A stretch of 64,000 nucleotides of DNA from Janthinobacterium sp. FW305-129 (GCF_020858115.1 NZ_JACYMM010000010.1:186001-250000), one strand, 5' to 3'; positions 44,085 to 57,365 are shown, counted from the first letter of the stretch. Made by a program: numbers and translations. Notes: generated from the sequence alone by a model not told the origin.

Positions 44085-44524
44085 GATGCGGTTCCCTGAG
44101 CACGGTCGATCCCCTTGTTGTGCAAGCTTCATGCCATCGCTGCAAGAGCCGCGGTGGGCGCGTCATGCGGGGCAGGGGGATGGATGACTGTTCCAGGATG
44201 GAACAGTTGTACCGCGATGTGACGGTCGGGTTGGCCGTGACGGGAGGCGCGGTTTTCGAGCTTATCCGAAGTTCTGCCCGCACGCTGGCGCACACGCCAG
44301 CCGTGCGATGAATTGTTGTTCAAATGTAACGTTGAGGTTACTCAAACTCTCATAGATAAAACAAAACAAAGTTTCGCAGGCTTAGATAAAAAATAAATAA
44401 ATGATATTAAAAATATGATATTTGTTTTATGCGATTTGCTATATTTGTTGGCACTTTTGTGAAAAAGCTGAAAGCGGGCGACAGACCTGCCGACCTATCT
44501 ATCCACAACAATCAAGGGAATAGA
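44085..44524. other. intergenic region with a palindrome and AT-rich promoter zone
   Basis: 440 bp between the divergent histidine kinase and PEP-CTERM genes. It holds a perfect palindrome actgttcca-gga-tggaacagt (44187-44207), about 100 bp upstream of the kinase, and a smaller ttgag-gtta-ctcaa (44332-44345). From about 44345 to 44460 the sequence is very AT-rich with a direct repeat of atgatat (near 44401 and 44415). No gene is supported. Confidence 0.6.
44187..44207. promoter_or_regulatory. candidate operator upstream of the two-component genes
   Basis: A perfect inverted repeat with 9-bp arms and a 3-bp spacer. Position and symmetry suit a dimeric regulator, possibly the NarL-type regulator encoded downstream, but the sequence is not a recognised NarL heptamer pair. 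Confidence 0.4.
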
Positions 44525-45340
44525 ATGAATCGTTTATCACCTGCGCGGGTATCGCCCGCCACCGTCTATCCGCCCGCTACCCGCGGTCGCGCCACCGTCC
44601 TTGCCGCGCTGGCCACCTTGTCCGTGCTGGCTTCGGCGCCGGCCATGGCCGATGTCCTGACCTTCGATAATTTGCGTCCCGACGTGTATGAAAGCGGCCA
44701 GACGCTCAATACGTCGAGCTACAACCTGCTGTTCCTGGCCGACCCGACGACGGCGGCCGGCGGCGGCGTCAGCGGCGTGGGCGCTATCCTCGACGGCCGC
44801 GTGGGCTCGTCGTGCGATATCGCCGCCTGCCCGCAGGGTGCCAGCGGCAATTACCTGGCCATCCTCAACGATGGCGGCGTGAACTTTGCGCGCGCCGACC
44901 ACCAGGCATTCACCCTGGCCGGTTTCGACTATTCCTTTATCGCGCCCGTGTCCGGCTTGCCGAACATGCAGTGGGGCGAATTGCAGCTGAGCGGCACCCT
45001 CGGCAATGGCCAGGTGGTCAGCACCTCGCTGGCATTTCCCGGCCAGGGCAGCGATGGCAACTACTATTTCCATAGCGCTTCCCTGTTGGGTGGCTTCAGC
45101 AACTACGCCTTCACGGGCCTGACCTTCAACGCCTGCATTTTCAATGATACGGGCGCGTGCAGCAATTCCATCGATTTCCCCGCCTTTAACCAGGGCCAGT
45201 TTGCGCTCGATAACATCAATATCAGCGCCGTGCCGGAGCCGTCGACCTACATGCTGATGCTGGCCGGCCTGGGCGCCATCGGCATGCTGTCGCGCCGCCG
45301 CAGCGGCAAGTTCGCCGCGTCCACCGTGCAAGGAGCGTGA
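44525..45340 (+). CDS. PEP-CTERM protein coupled to a subtilase
   Basis: A 271-residue exported protein from the ATG at 44525 (AAGGGAAT upstream); the longer open frame is not protein-like. It has a long N-region before the hydrophobic signal core (TVLAALATLSVLASAPAMA), a middle rich in Gly/Asn/Asp with two close Cys pairs (SSCDIAACP and ACIFNDTGACS), and a PEP-CTERM tail VPEPSTYMLMLAGLGAIG, with a basic end RRRSGK that is longer than usual. The subtilase begins one base after its stop, and its ribosome binding site lies inside this gene's last codons, so the two are translated together. Confidence 0.88.
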   Translation: MNRLSPARVSPATVYPPATRGRATVLAALATLSVLASAPAMADVLTFDNLRPDVYESGQTLNTSSYNLLFLADPTTAAGGGVSGVGAILDGRVGSSCDIAACPQGASGNYLAILNDGGVNFARADHQAFTLAGFDYSFIAPVSGLPNMQWGELQLSGTLGNGQVVSTSLAFPGQGSDGNYYFHSASLLGGFSNYAFTGLTFNACIFNDTGACSNSIDFPAFNQGQFALDNINISAVPEPSTYMLMLAGLGAIGMLSRRRSGKFAASTVQGA

Positions 45341-45341
45341 G

Positions 45342-48506
<3,165 letters not shown>

Positions 48507-48526
48507 ACCGTTCTTTGCGTGAACGC

Positions 48527-48557
48527 AAGGCGTGCCCCCGGGCACGCCTTTTTTTTT
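48527..48557 (+). terminator. strong intrinsic terminator after the subtilase
   Basis: A perfect 10-bp stem (48527-48536 with 48541-48550), a 4-base loop, and a T run of about ten at 48549-48557. It ends the PEP-CTERM/subtilase operon 20 bp after the stop. Confidence 0.95.
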
Positions 48558-48665
48558 ATGCACGCCCCCCCGTTCGGGAGGAATAGCACTTGCATGACGG
48601 TAACGCCCCCGGTATCTTGTCGGATAGCCATGGCTTTGTGCCCTGGCATTCTTGGGGAGTCGCGC

Positions 48666-49283
48666 GTGACCAGTTTCCGCACCAATACCGACCGCCTGCT
48701 GGAAGTGCGCCTGCAGGATGAAAAAGTGCTGGCGATTGCCGGCGCCATGGTCGCCTATACGGGCAGCATCAAATTTGAAAAATCCCTGCTCGGTGGCGAG
48801 GGCATCTTCGGCGCGCTCAAGCGCAAGGTGACCAACGAAGGCATGCAGCTGATGCAGGCCGGCGGCACGGGCACGGTGTTTTTCGCGCAGAATGCGGCCG
48901 AAATCACCGTCATGGCGCTGGCCGGCGAAAAGCTGACCATCGAAAGCAGCAGCCTGCTGGCCTACGACACGGGCCTTAAGACGGGCACCAGCTTTGCTGG
49001 CCTGCGCGGCGCCAGTTCGGGCCAGGGCCTGTTTTCCACCACCGTCGAAGGCCACGGCAACCTGGCCGTCATTTCGCGCGGCAACTTGATCATGCTGGAA
49101 GTGACGCCTTCCCACCCGCTGCGCGTGGACCCGGACGCCTTCGTCGGCTTCAAGGGCGATATCCGCCAGGAATTTGTTTTTGACGTCAACTGGCGCACCA
49201 TGATCGGCCAGAGCTCGGGCGAATCGTACCAGCACAAATTCACAGGCCAGGGCGTGGTGTTCATCCAGCCCGCCGAACGTTAA
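48666..49283 (+). CDS. AIM24 family protein, first of three
   Basis: A 205-residue protein of the AIM24 family. The start is a GTG at 48666 with GGGGAG six bases upstream; the frame is open further back, but that sequence overlaps the terminator region. It is predicted to be all-beta: LEVRLQDEKVLAIAGAMVAYTGSIKFEKSL, SSGQGLFSTTVEGHGNLAVIS, and the C-terminal SGESYQHKFTGQGVVFIQPAER. AIM24 in yeast is a mitochondrial protein linked to inner-membrane architecture; bacterial functions are unknown. There is no signal peptide, so it is cytoplasmic. The next two genes are paralogues. Confidence 0.88.
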   Translation: MTSFRTNTDRLLEVRLQDEKVLAIAGAMVAYTGSIKFEKSLLGGEGIFGALKRKVTNEGMQLMQAGGTGTVFFAQNAAEITVMALAGEKLTIESSSLLAYDTGLKTGTSFAGLRGASSGQGLFSTTVEGHGNLAVISRGNLIMLEVTPSHPLRVDPDAFVGFKGDIRQEFVFDVNWRTMIGQSSGESYQHKFTGQGVVFIQPAER

Positions 49284-49300
49284 GTCAGCGAGGACCCGCG

Positions 49301-49942
49301 ATGCCTGTCTATCAGCAAATCAATGAAAAGATGCTCGAGGTTAAACTCGGCAATGAAGAAGTGTTCGCCCGCAAGGGCGCCATGGTGTCGTACCAGGGCG
49401 ACGTGGCGTTCAGCCGCTCCTTCCTGGCCGGCCAGGGCGTGCAAAGCCTGGCCATGCGCGCCGTCACGAACGAGGGCTATGCCCTGATGTCGGCGCGCGG
49501 CACGGGCAGCGTGTTTTACGCCCAGGGCGGCCTGTTCGTCACCATCGTCCCAGTGCGCGGCGAAACGTTTTATGTGGAAAGCGACTCCCTGCTGGCCTTC
49601 GATGCGCGCCTGACGGCCGGCACCATGTTCCTGGGCAACCAGGGCGGCGTGCAGGGCGTGGTACGGGGCATGGCCTCGGGCCAGGGCTTGTTTACCACCA
49701 CCCTGCAAGGCACGGGCGAAGTGGCGATTTTGTCCGACGGCAATGCCATCGGCTTGCCCGTCACGCCGGACGTGCCCGTGTTTGTCGACCCGCAAGCGTA
49801 TATCGGCCATACGGGGCAACTGAGCTCGGCCATCGTCACGGATCTGAACTGGAAAACCTTCGTCGGCCAGGCATCCGGCGAATCCTACCAGGTGAAGTTC
49901 ACGGGCCAGGGCACGGTCTACATCCAAGCGAGCGAAAGGTAA
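49301..49942 (+). CDS. AIM24 family protein, second of three
   Basis: A 213-residue paralogue of its neighbour. The shared frame includes MLEVKLGNEEVFARKGAMVSYQGDVAFSRS, the Gly-rich ASGQGLFTTTLQGTGEVAIL and a nearly identical C terminus (SGESYQVKFTGQGTVYIQASER). It starts 17 bp after the previous stop with AGCGAGGA upstream and ends three bases before the next gene. No signal peptide or membrane segment. Confidence 0.9.
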   Translation: MPVYQQINEKMLEVKLGNEEVFARKGAMVSYQGDVAFSRSFLAGQGVQSLAMRAVTNEGYALMSARGTGSVFYAQGGLFVTIVPVRGETFYVESDSLLAFDARLTAGTMFLGNQGGVQGVVRGMASGQGLFTTTLQGTGEVAILSDGNAIGLPVTPDVPVFVDPQAYIGHTGQLSSAIVTDLNWKTFVGQASGESYQVKFTGQGTVYIQASER

Positions 49943-49945
49943 GCC

Positions 49946-50683
49946 ATGACGATTTACAACCCCGATACCTTGCCGAAGAACGATAACCTGAACCGTTTTT
50001 CGTATGTCATCGACGTCAAGGAACAGATATTCATTCGCAAGGGCAAGATGATCGCCTTCTATGGCGAGCTGCGCTTCGAAGCCATGGGCAGCAGCGTGCT
50101 CGACTTGATCGTGCGCAATGCCTTCAATGCACCGAAATACGTACACCACTTTGTCGTGGCGCAAGGGCAGGGTCAATTGATTTTGGGCGATAACGGCAAC
50201 GACCTGGCGTGCTACGACCTGGACAACGCCAACATGACCATCCGCGCGAAAAACCTGCTGGGGTTTACGAAGGACGTGATTTGCCAGGAATCGACCTTGC
50301 CCGGCTTTTTGACCATGATAGGCACCGGTAAAGTGATCGCCTCGTCGAACGGCCCCGTGCATTTCCTGGAGCTGCCGTGCCGCGTGGACGAACAGGCCGT
50401 GCTGGGCTGGGCCGATTGCCCCAGCCCCTCGTACCACTACGATTACGCCCACGTGCAGGGCTGGGCCTCGGCCGCCGGCGCGCTCACGGGTTTTACCCTG
50501 TCGGGCGAGGAAAAGCAGATCGACTTCACGGGCGCCGGCACGGTGCTGGTGCAGTCGTCCGAGCTGGACGTGACGGGCAGTTCCGCCCTGATGCAGTTGC
50601 TGGCGCAATTGCCGCTGCTGGGCAAGGAAGACCTCGGTACCTTGAGTCTTTCCGTGCAGCAGCAGATGAAGGAACAGCGTTAA
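49946..50683 (+). CDS. AIM24 family protein, third and most divergent
   Basis: A 245-residue AIM24 protein more distant from the other two. It keeps the core layout (FSYVIDVKEQIFIRKGKMIAFYGELRFE, GTGKVIASSNGPVHFLEL, EKQIDFTGAGTVLVQSSE) but lacks the SGESYQ motif and adds a helical C-terminal tail of about 35 residues (SSALMQLLAQLPLLGKEDLGTLSLSVQQQMKEQR). The start lies in the AAAGGTAAGCC sequence at the end of the previous gene, so the three are one operon. The distinct tail may mediate oligomer capping or partner binding; this is inference. Confidence 0.87.
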   Translation: MTIYNPDTLPKNDNLNRFSYVIDVKEQIFIRKGKMIAFYGELRFEAMGSSVLDLIVRNAFNAPKYVHHFVVAQGQGQLILGDNGNDLACYDLDNANMTIRAKNLLGFTKDVICQESTLPGFLTMIGTGKVIASSNGPVHFLELPCRVDEQAVLGWADCPSPSYHYDYAHVQGWASAAGALTGFTLSGEEKQIDFTGAGTVLVQSSELDVTGSSALMQLLAQLPLLGKEDLGTLSLSVQQQMKEQR

Positions 50684-50684
50684 G

Positions 50685-51485
50685 CTACCTGACGGCCGCC
50701 CAATTGGGCGGCCGCTTCTCTAAAAAGGCGGTGACGCCCTCGTCCGCATCCTCTTCCATCATATTGCGCGCCATCACGTCGCCTGCATACGCATATGCTT
50801 CGTCCAGCGGCAGCTGGCGCTGTTTGTAAAACATGTGTTTGCCGTAGCGGATGGCCGTCGGGCTTTTCGCCATGATCTGCTGCGCCAGGCGGGCCACGGC
50901 CTCGTCGAGCGCCGCGTCGGCCACCGTTTCATTGATCAGGCCCCAGTCGGCGGCCGTGTCGGCATCGATGAAGCGGCCCGTCACCAGCATGTCGAAGGCC
51001 CGCTTGGGCGATACATTGCGCGACAGGGCGACGGACGGCGTGGCGCAGAACAGGCCCACGTTGATGCCGGACACGGCAAAGCGGGCCGACGCGCCCGCCA
51101 CGGCCAGGTCGCAGCTGGCGACCAGCTGGCAGCCGGCCGCCGTGGCGATGCCGTGCACGCGGGCGATCACGGGCACGGGCAAGGTTTGAATGGCTTGCAT
51201 CACGCGCGAGCATTGTGCGAACAGGGTTTGATAATAATCAAGCTGGCGCGTGGCCTGCATCTGGCGCAAATCGTGGCCCGCGCAAAACGCCTTGCCTTCG
51301 GCGGCCAGCACCACGCAGCGCACGTGCGGCTGCTGCGCGATGGCATCGAACGCTTCCTGCAGCGCGGCCAGCATGGCTTCCGACAGGGCATTGAATTGCA
51401 GGGGACGGTTCAGGCGCAGGGTGACGAGGCCACCCTCGTCCTCGCGCAGCAGCAGCGGCGCATCGTTATCTTGTGAAGCGGTCAT
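50685..51485 (-). CDS. enoyl-CoA hydratase/isomerase
   Basis: A 266-residue crotonase-fold protein. It has the oxyanion-hole segment EGKAFCAGHDLRQM and the second helix region HGIATAAGCQLVASCDLAVAGASARFAVSGINVGLFC. The usual second catalytic Glu position is not clearly kept, so it may be an isomerase-like or atypical member. It acts on acyl-CoA in the cytoplasm. It is convergent with the third AIM24 gene with a one-base gap. GGAGACC supports the start. Confidence 0.88.
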   Translation of the reverse strand: MTASQDNDAPLLLREDEGGLVTLRLNRPLQFNALSEAMLAALQEAFDAIAQQPHVRCVVLAAEGKAFCAGHDLRQMQATRQLDYYQTLFAQCSRVMQAIQTLPVPVIARVHGIATAAGCQLVASCDLAVAGASARFAVSGINVGLFCATPSVALSRNVSPKRAFDMLVTGRFIDADTAADWGLINETVADAALDEAVARLAQQIMAKSPTAIRYGKHMFYKQRQLPLDEAYAYAGDVMARNMMEEDADEGVTAFLEKRPPNWAAVR

Positions 51486-51526
51486 GCGGTCTCCAGTGGC
51501 CTGATGGCCTGTTTTTATGGAAAAGC

Positions 51527-52156
51527 TTACTTGGCGGCATTCACGCTGCCGATGCCGGCGATCGACTTGTGCACGATCTTCGGCTTGCCGTAATAAATCA
51601 GTTCGCCCATGCCGCGCACGACGGCGTTCAGTTCGCCCGAGGAATACACCTTGACGGAGCCGATGCCGTCGAAATTCACGTCGACGTTTTTCGCCAGCAA
51701 GGCTTTCGTATCGACTTCGCCCACGCCTTGCGCTTTCAGGCGCAGCCAGTCGACCTGGCCATCGGCGGCCAGGCGGCCCGCGCCCTTGTAGCTGATGTCG
51801 ACTCTTGGGCCATTGAGCTTGGTCAATATCTTCTCGCCCGCGCCTTCCGCGATCAGCTTGCGCAAGGTGGGCATGGTGATGATGACGCGCGGATCGCCCT
51901 CGGTTTTCTTGATATCTTTATCCTTCATGGAAATTTTCAGCTCGCCATCGACTACTTCCGTGATCACGCCGCTGAGAAATTTCTGGTCGCCGCGCAGCAG
52001 CAGGCTTTGCTCCTTGCCCGATTCCACTTCGATGCTGATGGGGCCGCGGATGTCGATGGCGTTGAAGGCGGCTACCGTGCGGGTTTGCTCGTCGGCATGC
52101 GCGAGGGTGGACAGGCAGGCGAGGGACAGGACGGACAACAGGAACAGAGGGCGCAT
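51527..52156 (-). CDS. DUF2807 (GIN domain) secreted protein
   Basis: A 209-residue exported protein with a signal peptide (MRPLFLLSVLSLACLSTLAHA). The mature protein is a DUF2807/GIN-type beta-helix: FNAIDIRGPISIEVESGKEQSLLLRGDQKFLS, VIITMPTLRKLIAEGAGEKIL, then near-repeats with VDISYKGAGRLAADGQVDWLRLKAQGVGEVD. Function is unknown; such proteins are found in the envelope. It lies 41 bp downstream of the enoyl-CoA hydratase in transcription order reversed, that is, upstream on the same strand is nothing for 175 bp, so it has its own promoter. Confidence 0.87.
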   Translation of the reverse strand: MRPLFLLSVLSLACLSTLAHADEQTRTVAAFNAIDIRGPISIEVESGKEQSLLLRGDQKFLSGVITEVVDGELKISMKDKDIKKTEGDPRVIITMPTLRKLIAEGAGEKILTKLNGPRVDISYKGAGRLAADGQVDWLRLKAQGVGEVDTKALLAKNVDVNFDGIGSVKVYSSGELNAVVRGMGELIYYGKPKIVHKSIAGIGSVNAAK

Positions 52157-52331
52157 GGCGGTTTCCTTGAGTAGTTGATCTGTGTATTCTATGTTGCAAC
52201 ATCTTCAACGGGGAGAAATTTGCGATGAACTGCACAAATCGCGGCGCGGATGACACGCCGCCATCGGCCAGCCGCGCGCCCGGCGCGGCGCCGTTGGGCT
52301 ATGCTATGGGGTACCGCGTCCTGGAGACCAG

Positions 52332-52889
52332 ATGAAAAATTACCACAAAGAAGACTATCCCGTCGCCGATATCCGGCGCTTTCTCGAACCGGGGCCGGTG
52401 GTGCTCGTCAGTTCAACGTGGAAGGGCGAAAGCGACGTCATGACCATGGCCTGGCACATGCTGATGGAATTCACGCCATCGTTGCTGGGCTGCTTCATTT
52501 CCGACGCAAACCACAGCTATGAAATGATCAAGCGCAGCATGGAATGCGTGATCAACCTGCCTACGGCCGACATGGTCGACCAGGTGGTCGCCATCGGCAA
52601 TTGCAGTGGCGAAGACACGGACAAGTTTACGGCCTTCGGCCTGACGCCGCAGCCGGCCGAGCAGGTGGGCGCACCGCTGATCGCCGAGTGCTACGCCAAC
52701 TTCGAATGCAAGCTGGCCCAGGTGGCGGGCAACCCGAAGGGCGGCTTCTTCATCTTCGAGTGCGTGAAAGCCCACGTGGCCACCTCGCCCAAGCTGCCCG
52801 AAACCCTGCACTACCGGGGCAATGGCGAGTTCATGGTGTCGGGCCGCACGATCAGCCGCAAGAGCCTGATGAAGCCCCAGATTAGCTAG
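52332..52889 (+). CDS. flavin reductase-like FMN-binding protein
   Basis: A 185-residue protein of the flavin reductase family: PGPVVLVSSTWKGESDVMTMAWHMLMEFTPSLLGCFIS near the N terminus, then SYEMIKRSMECVINLPTADMVDQV. Members bind FMN and reduce it with NAD(P)H for partner monooxygenases or act alone. No monooxygenase flanks it; the P450 is 16 kb away and would not normally use such a partner. CTGGAGACC supports the start. It ends five bases before the third palindromic element. Confidence 0.88.
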   Translation: MKNYHKEDYPVADIRRFLEPGPVVLVSSTWKGESDVMTMAWHMLMEFTPSLLGCFISDANHSYEMIKRSMECVINLPTADMVDQVVAIGNCSGEDTDKFTAFGLTPQPAEQVGAPLIAECYANFECKLAQVAGNPKGGFFIFECVKAHVATSPKLPETLHYRGNGEFMVSGRTISRKSLMKPQIS

Positions 52890-52894
52890 ACGCT

Positions 52895-53015
52895 GAACGT
52901 CTGACAGAAGCGTAGCGAGCGGCAGTGAGTTTCGGCCGAGGCGCGCAGCTGTGCTAGAGCACAGCGAGCACCGCAGGCTGAAAATCGCGACGCGCAGTAG
53001 CTTATGTCAGATGTT

Positions 53016-53016
<1 letters not shown>
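52895..53016. repeat. dispersed 3'-end palindromic element, copy 3 (122 bp, inverted)
   Basis: Arms gaacgtctgacagaag (52895-52910) and cttatgtcagatgttc (53001-53016) pair with two mismatches. The central palindrome is gctgtgct-ag-agcacagc (52948-52965). Read on the minus strand it has the same blocks as the other copies: ctactgcgcg after the first arm and gctcgctacg before the second. On that strand it starts at the gdhA stop codon, so the conserved orientation relative to an abutting stop is kept. Confidence 0.88.
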
Positions 53017-54359
<1,343 letters not shown>

Positions 54360-54500
54360 CAGAATTCCATGGAGGTAATCGGTTATTTGGGCAACTATCA
54401 TCGCAGATTTCGCACAAAAATGGTGCGGAAATTTGGTTTTGAGGGGTTTCTGCTACATTGTGGGGAGTTTTCAGGAGACTGCGGACGATGCGATGGGTAA

Positions 54501-54534
54501 ACGACAACGCCAGCCCGAAGGCTGGCGTTGTCGT
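54501..54534 (-). terminator. perfect 15-bp hairpin after the DUF819 gene
   Basis: Arms of 15 bases (54501-54515 and 54520-54534) pair without mismatch around the loop cgaa, which reads as the stable ttcg tetraloop on the minus strand. It lies 39 bp after the stop of the DUF819 gene. No T run follows, so it may act as an RNA-stabilising 3' hairpin or a factor-assisted terminator. Confidence 0.75.
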
Positions 54535-54572
54535 TACTGTTACGGGCTTGGCTGGTCAAGCCAGGATGAGCA

Positions 54573-55820
54573 TCACCCCGCCATGTTGCGCAAGATCAAG
54601 CCCGTGATGTAGGCGCCATAGGTGCCCAGCGCGTAGCCGAGCACGGCCAGCAGGACGCCGACGGGGGCCAGGGCCGGGTGGAAGGCGCTGGCGATGACGG
54701 GGGCGGAAGCGGCGCCGCCGATGTTCGCCTGCGAGCCGACGGCCATGAAGAACAGCGGTGCGCGGATCAGCTTGGCGACGAGCAACATCAGGCCGCCGTG
54801 CACGGCGATCCAGATCATGCCCAGCAGGAACAAAAACGGCTTGTCGAGCAGGGCTTTCAAGTCCATGTGCATGCCGATGGTGGCCACCAGCACGTACAGC
54901 ATGGCCGAGCCGATGGTCGAGGCGCCCGCGCCTTCCAGGCTGCGCGCCCGGGTAAAGCTCAGCAGCAGGCCGAAGGTGGTGGCCAGCACGACGATCCAGA
55001 AGAAGTTCGACGTCAGGCTGTAATCCTGCAGGCGCCATTCTGCCGGCAGGGTGTTGATCCAGTTGATGATGGGGCCGGCCAGGAAGTGCGACAGGCCCGT
55101 CACGCCCAGGCCCACGCCGAGGATGATCATGATGTCGGTCAGGCTGGCCACGCGCGCGTGCTGGGCACGGTAACTTTCGATGCTGTCCTTGAGCGCATTG
55201 ATGGCGGTCAAATCGGCGCCAGTCCAGCGGTCGAAGGCGCCCGCGCGGCCGGCCAGGAACAGCAGCACGGCCGTCCAGACGTTGGCCACCAGCACGTCGA
55301 CGGCGACGAACTGGCCGAACAGGGTGGCGTCCACTTCAAACACTTCCTTCATGGCCGCCTGGTTGGCGCCGCCGCCTATCCACGAGCCGGCGACAGTCGT
55401 CATGCCGCGCCAGGTGTCGCCCGCCACCGTTTCCGGGTGGATCAAACGCAAGGCTTCGAACGAGACGAGGGCACCCAGCATCACGCCGAGTGTTCCTGTG
55501 AGAAACATGATGATGGCTTTCGGGCCGAGGCGGATGATGCCGCCGAAATCGATGGCCACGCACAGCAGCACCAGCGCGCTGGGCAGCAGGTAATCGCGCG
55601 CCACGGCGTACAGGCCGGAAGCGTTGCCGTCGATGATGCCGAAGGTGTTGAGCAGCGCCGGGATCAGGTAGCACATCAGCAGCGACGGGATATACGTATA
55701 GAACTTTTTCCAGAAGCCGTTGGCGCGGGAGGCGGTCCAGAAGACGCCCCCCAGGGTCATGGCGAGCAGGCCGAGGACGACGGCGTCATTGGTGATGAGG
55801 GCAGAGGTGGCAGGTGGCAT
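54573..55820 (-). CDS. DUF819 family integral membrane protein
   Basis: A 415-residue protein with about ten to eleven membrane helices. The DUF819 hallmark GSWIGGGANQAAMKEVFEV is present near residues 145-163, and a related GSQANIGGAASAPVIASAFHP near the C terminus suggests inverted repeats, as in secondary carriers. Substrates for this family are not established. It is a single gene. The start MPPATSALITNDAVV is the first ATG, with only a weak ribosome binding site. Confidence 0.88.
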   Translation of the reverse strand: MPPATSALITNDAVVLGLLAMTLGGVFWTASRANGFWKKFYTYIPSLLMCYLIPALLNTFGIIDGNASGLYAVARDYLLPSALVLLCVAIDFGGIIRLGPKAIIMFLTGTLGVMLGALVSFEALRLIHPETVAGDTWRGMTTVAGSWIGGGANQAAMKEVFEVDATLFGQFVAVDVLVANVWTAVLLFLAGRAGAFDRWTGADLTAINALKDSIESYRAQHARVASLTDIMIILGVGLGVTGLSHFLAGPIINWINTLPAEWRLQDYSLTSNFFWIVVLATTFGLLLSFTRARSLEGAGASTIGSAMLYVLVATIGMHMDLKALLDKPFLFLLGMIWIAVHGGLMLLVAKLIRAPLFFMAVGSQANIGGAASAPVIASAFHPALAPVGVLLAVLGYALGTYGAYITGLILRNMAG

Positions 55821-56003
55821 CGGGGATTCCGGTGAACGTGTCAGGGACGCACCGGATGCCGATCAGGCCCCCGGGCGCAGGGTGGCCGTATCGTATAGCA
55901 ATGTTGAAGCCTAAACAAATTATTTAGGTGGTGTCAGCTGGAATTTCTCTTGTCAAATCAAACACTTGGAAACTGCTCGCCACCCGATGCAGCAGACTGG
56001 CGG

Positions 56004-57365
56004 TTACAAATAACGGGCCAGCAAGGCTTTATTCAGCGCCCCGTCGAGTTCGATGCGCACGAAGTGGCCGCTGCCGGGCGCCACCTGGATCTCGCTGCCA
56101 TCGTCGGCCAGCATGCGCGCAATCGTGAAGTCGCGGTTGCCGCCCGGATGCAGGGCTTCGATACGGTCGCCCACGGCGAAGCGGTTTTTTACTTCCACCC
56201 TGGCCCAGCCGTCCGCCACGCTCAGCACGTCGCCCACGTACTGGCTGCGGTCCGCCTCGGATGCGCCGCGCATGTAGTTCTGGTGCGTTTGCGTGTGGTG
56301 GCGTTGATAGAAACCATCCGTGTAGCCGCGGTTGGCCAGGCCTTGCAGCTGGCCCAAGAGACCAATATCGAAGGGGCGGCCCGCCACGGCGTCATCGATG
56401 GCCTGGCGGTAGACTTGCGCCGTGCGCGCCGCGTAGTACAGCGACTTGGTGCGGCCCTCGACCTTTAGCGAATCGACGCCGATCTTGACCAGGCGCTCGA
56501 TATGCTCGACGGCGCGCAAGTCCTTCGAATTCATGATGTAGGTGCCGTGCTCGTCTTCGAGGATCGGCATCAGCTGGCCCGGGCGCTGGGCTTCTTCAAT
56601 GAAGTATGGCTGGTCGGCCAGCGGGTGGCGCGGCTGCTGGTGCAGGGCGGAAAACGCGTTATTGTCGGCTTCGGCCAGCGCCTGGTGAAATTCCAGCGGC
56701 ACCACTTGCATGCCGCCCAGGTCGCCGCTGGCGTCTTCGGCGGCATTTTTCACCTTGTAATCCCAGCGGCAGGAATTCGTGCAGGTGCCCTGGTTCGGGT
56801 CGCGATGGTTGAAATAGCCGGACAGCAAACAGCGGCCCGAATAGGCGATGCACAGGGCGCCGTGCACGAACACCTCGAGTTCCATTTCCGGGCAGCGCTG
56901 GCGGATTTCTTCGATCTCGTCGAGCGACAGTTCGCGCGACAGGATCACGCGCGTCAGGCCCATGCGGTGCCAGAACTTGACGTCGGCCCAGTTGACGGCA
57001 TTCGCCTGCACCGATAAGTGCACGGGAATCTCCGGCCACTTGTCGCGCACCATCATGATCAGGCCCGGGTCGGCCATGATCAGGGCATCGGGGCGCATGG
57101 CGATCACCGGTTCCATGTCGCGCAAATACGTTTTCAGCTTGGCGTTGTGGGCAAAGATGTTGCTGGCGACAAAGAACAGCTTGCCGCGCGCATGCGCACC
57201 GTCAATGCCTTCCTGCAAGGCTTGCAAGGTCGAAAAATCGTTATTGCGCACGCGCAAACTGTAGCGCGGCTGGCCCGCGTAGACGGCGTCGGCGCCATAG
57301 TCGAAGGCGGCATGCATCTTGGCCAGGGAGCCGGCAGGCAGGAGGAGTTCGGGAGCGTGGCGCAT
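56004..57365 (-). CDS. trhP: tRNA uridine-34 hydroxylation protein TrhP (YegQ), peptidase U32 family
   Basis: A 453-residue U32-family protein, the same length as E. coli YegQ. The ATG at 57365 (MRHAPELLLPAGSLAKMHAAFDYGADAVYAG) matches the family N terminus; the open frame before it does not. The U32 signature ELEVFVHGALCIAYSGRCLLSGYFNHRDPNQGTCTNSCRW carries the conserved cysteines thought to bind an iron-sulfur cluster. TrhP uses prephenate-derived chemistry to make 5-hydroxyuridine at tRNA position 34. It is a single gene here. Confidence 0.93.
   Translation of the reverse strand: MRHAPELLLPAGSLAKMHAAFDYGADAVYAGQPRYSLRVRNNDFSTLQALQEGIDGAHARGKLFFVASNIFAHNAKLKTYLRDMEPVIAMRPDALIMADPGLIMMVRDKWPEIPVHLSVQANAVNWADVKFWHRMGLTRVILSRELSLDEIEEIRQRCPEMELEVFVHGALCIAYSGRCLLSGYFNHRDPNQGTCTNSCRWDYKVKNAAEDASGDLGGMQVVPLEFHQALAEADNNAFSALHQQPRHPLADQPYFIEEAQRPGQLMPILEDEHGTYIMNSKDLRAVEHIERLVKIGVDSLKVEGRTKSLYYAARTAQVYRQAIDDAVAGRPFDIGLLGQLQGLANRGYTDGFYQRHHTQTHQNYMRGASEADRSQYVGDVLSVADGWARVEVKNRFAVGDRIEALHPGGNRDFTIARMLADDGSEIQVAPGSGHFVRIELDGALNKALLARYL

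Noticed and set aside
48519-48665. N-terminal extension of the first AIM24 protein
   Set aside because: It starts within the subtilase terminator and is not family-like; the GTG at 48666 has a good ribosome binding site.
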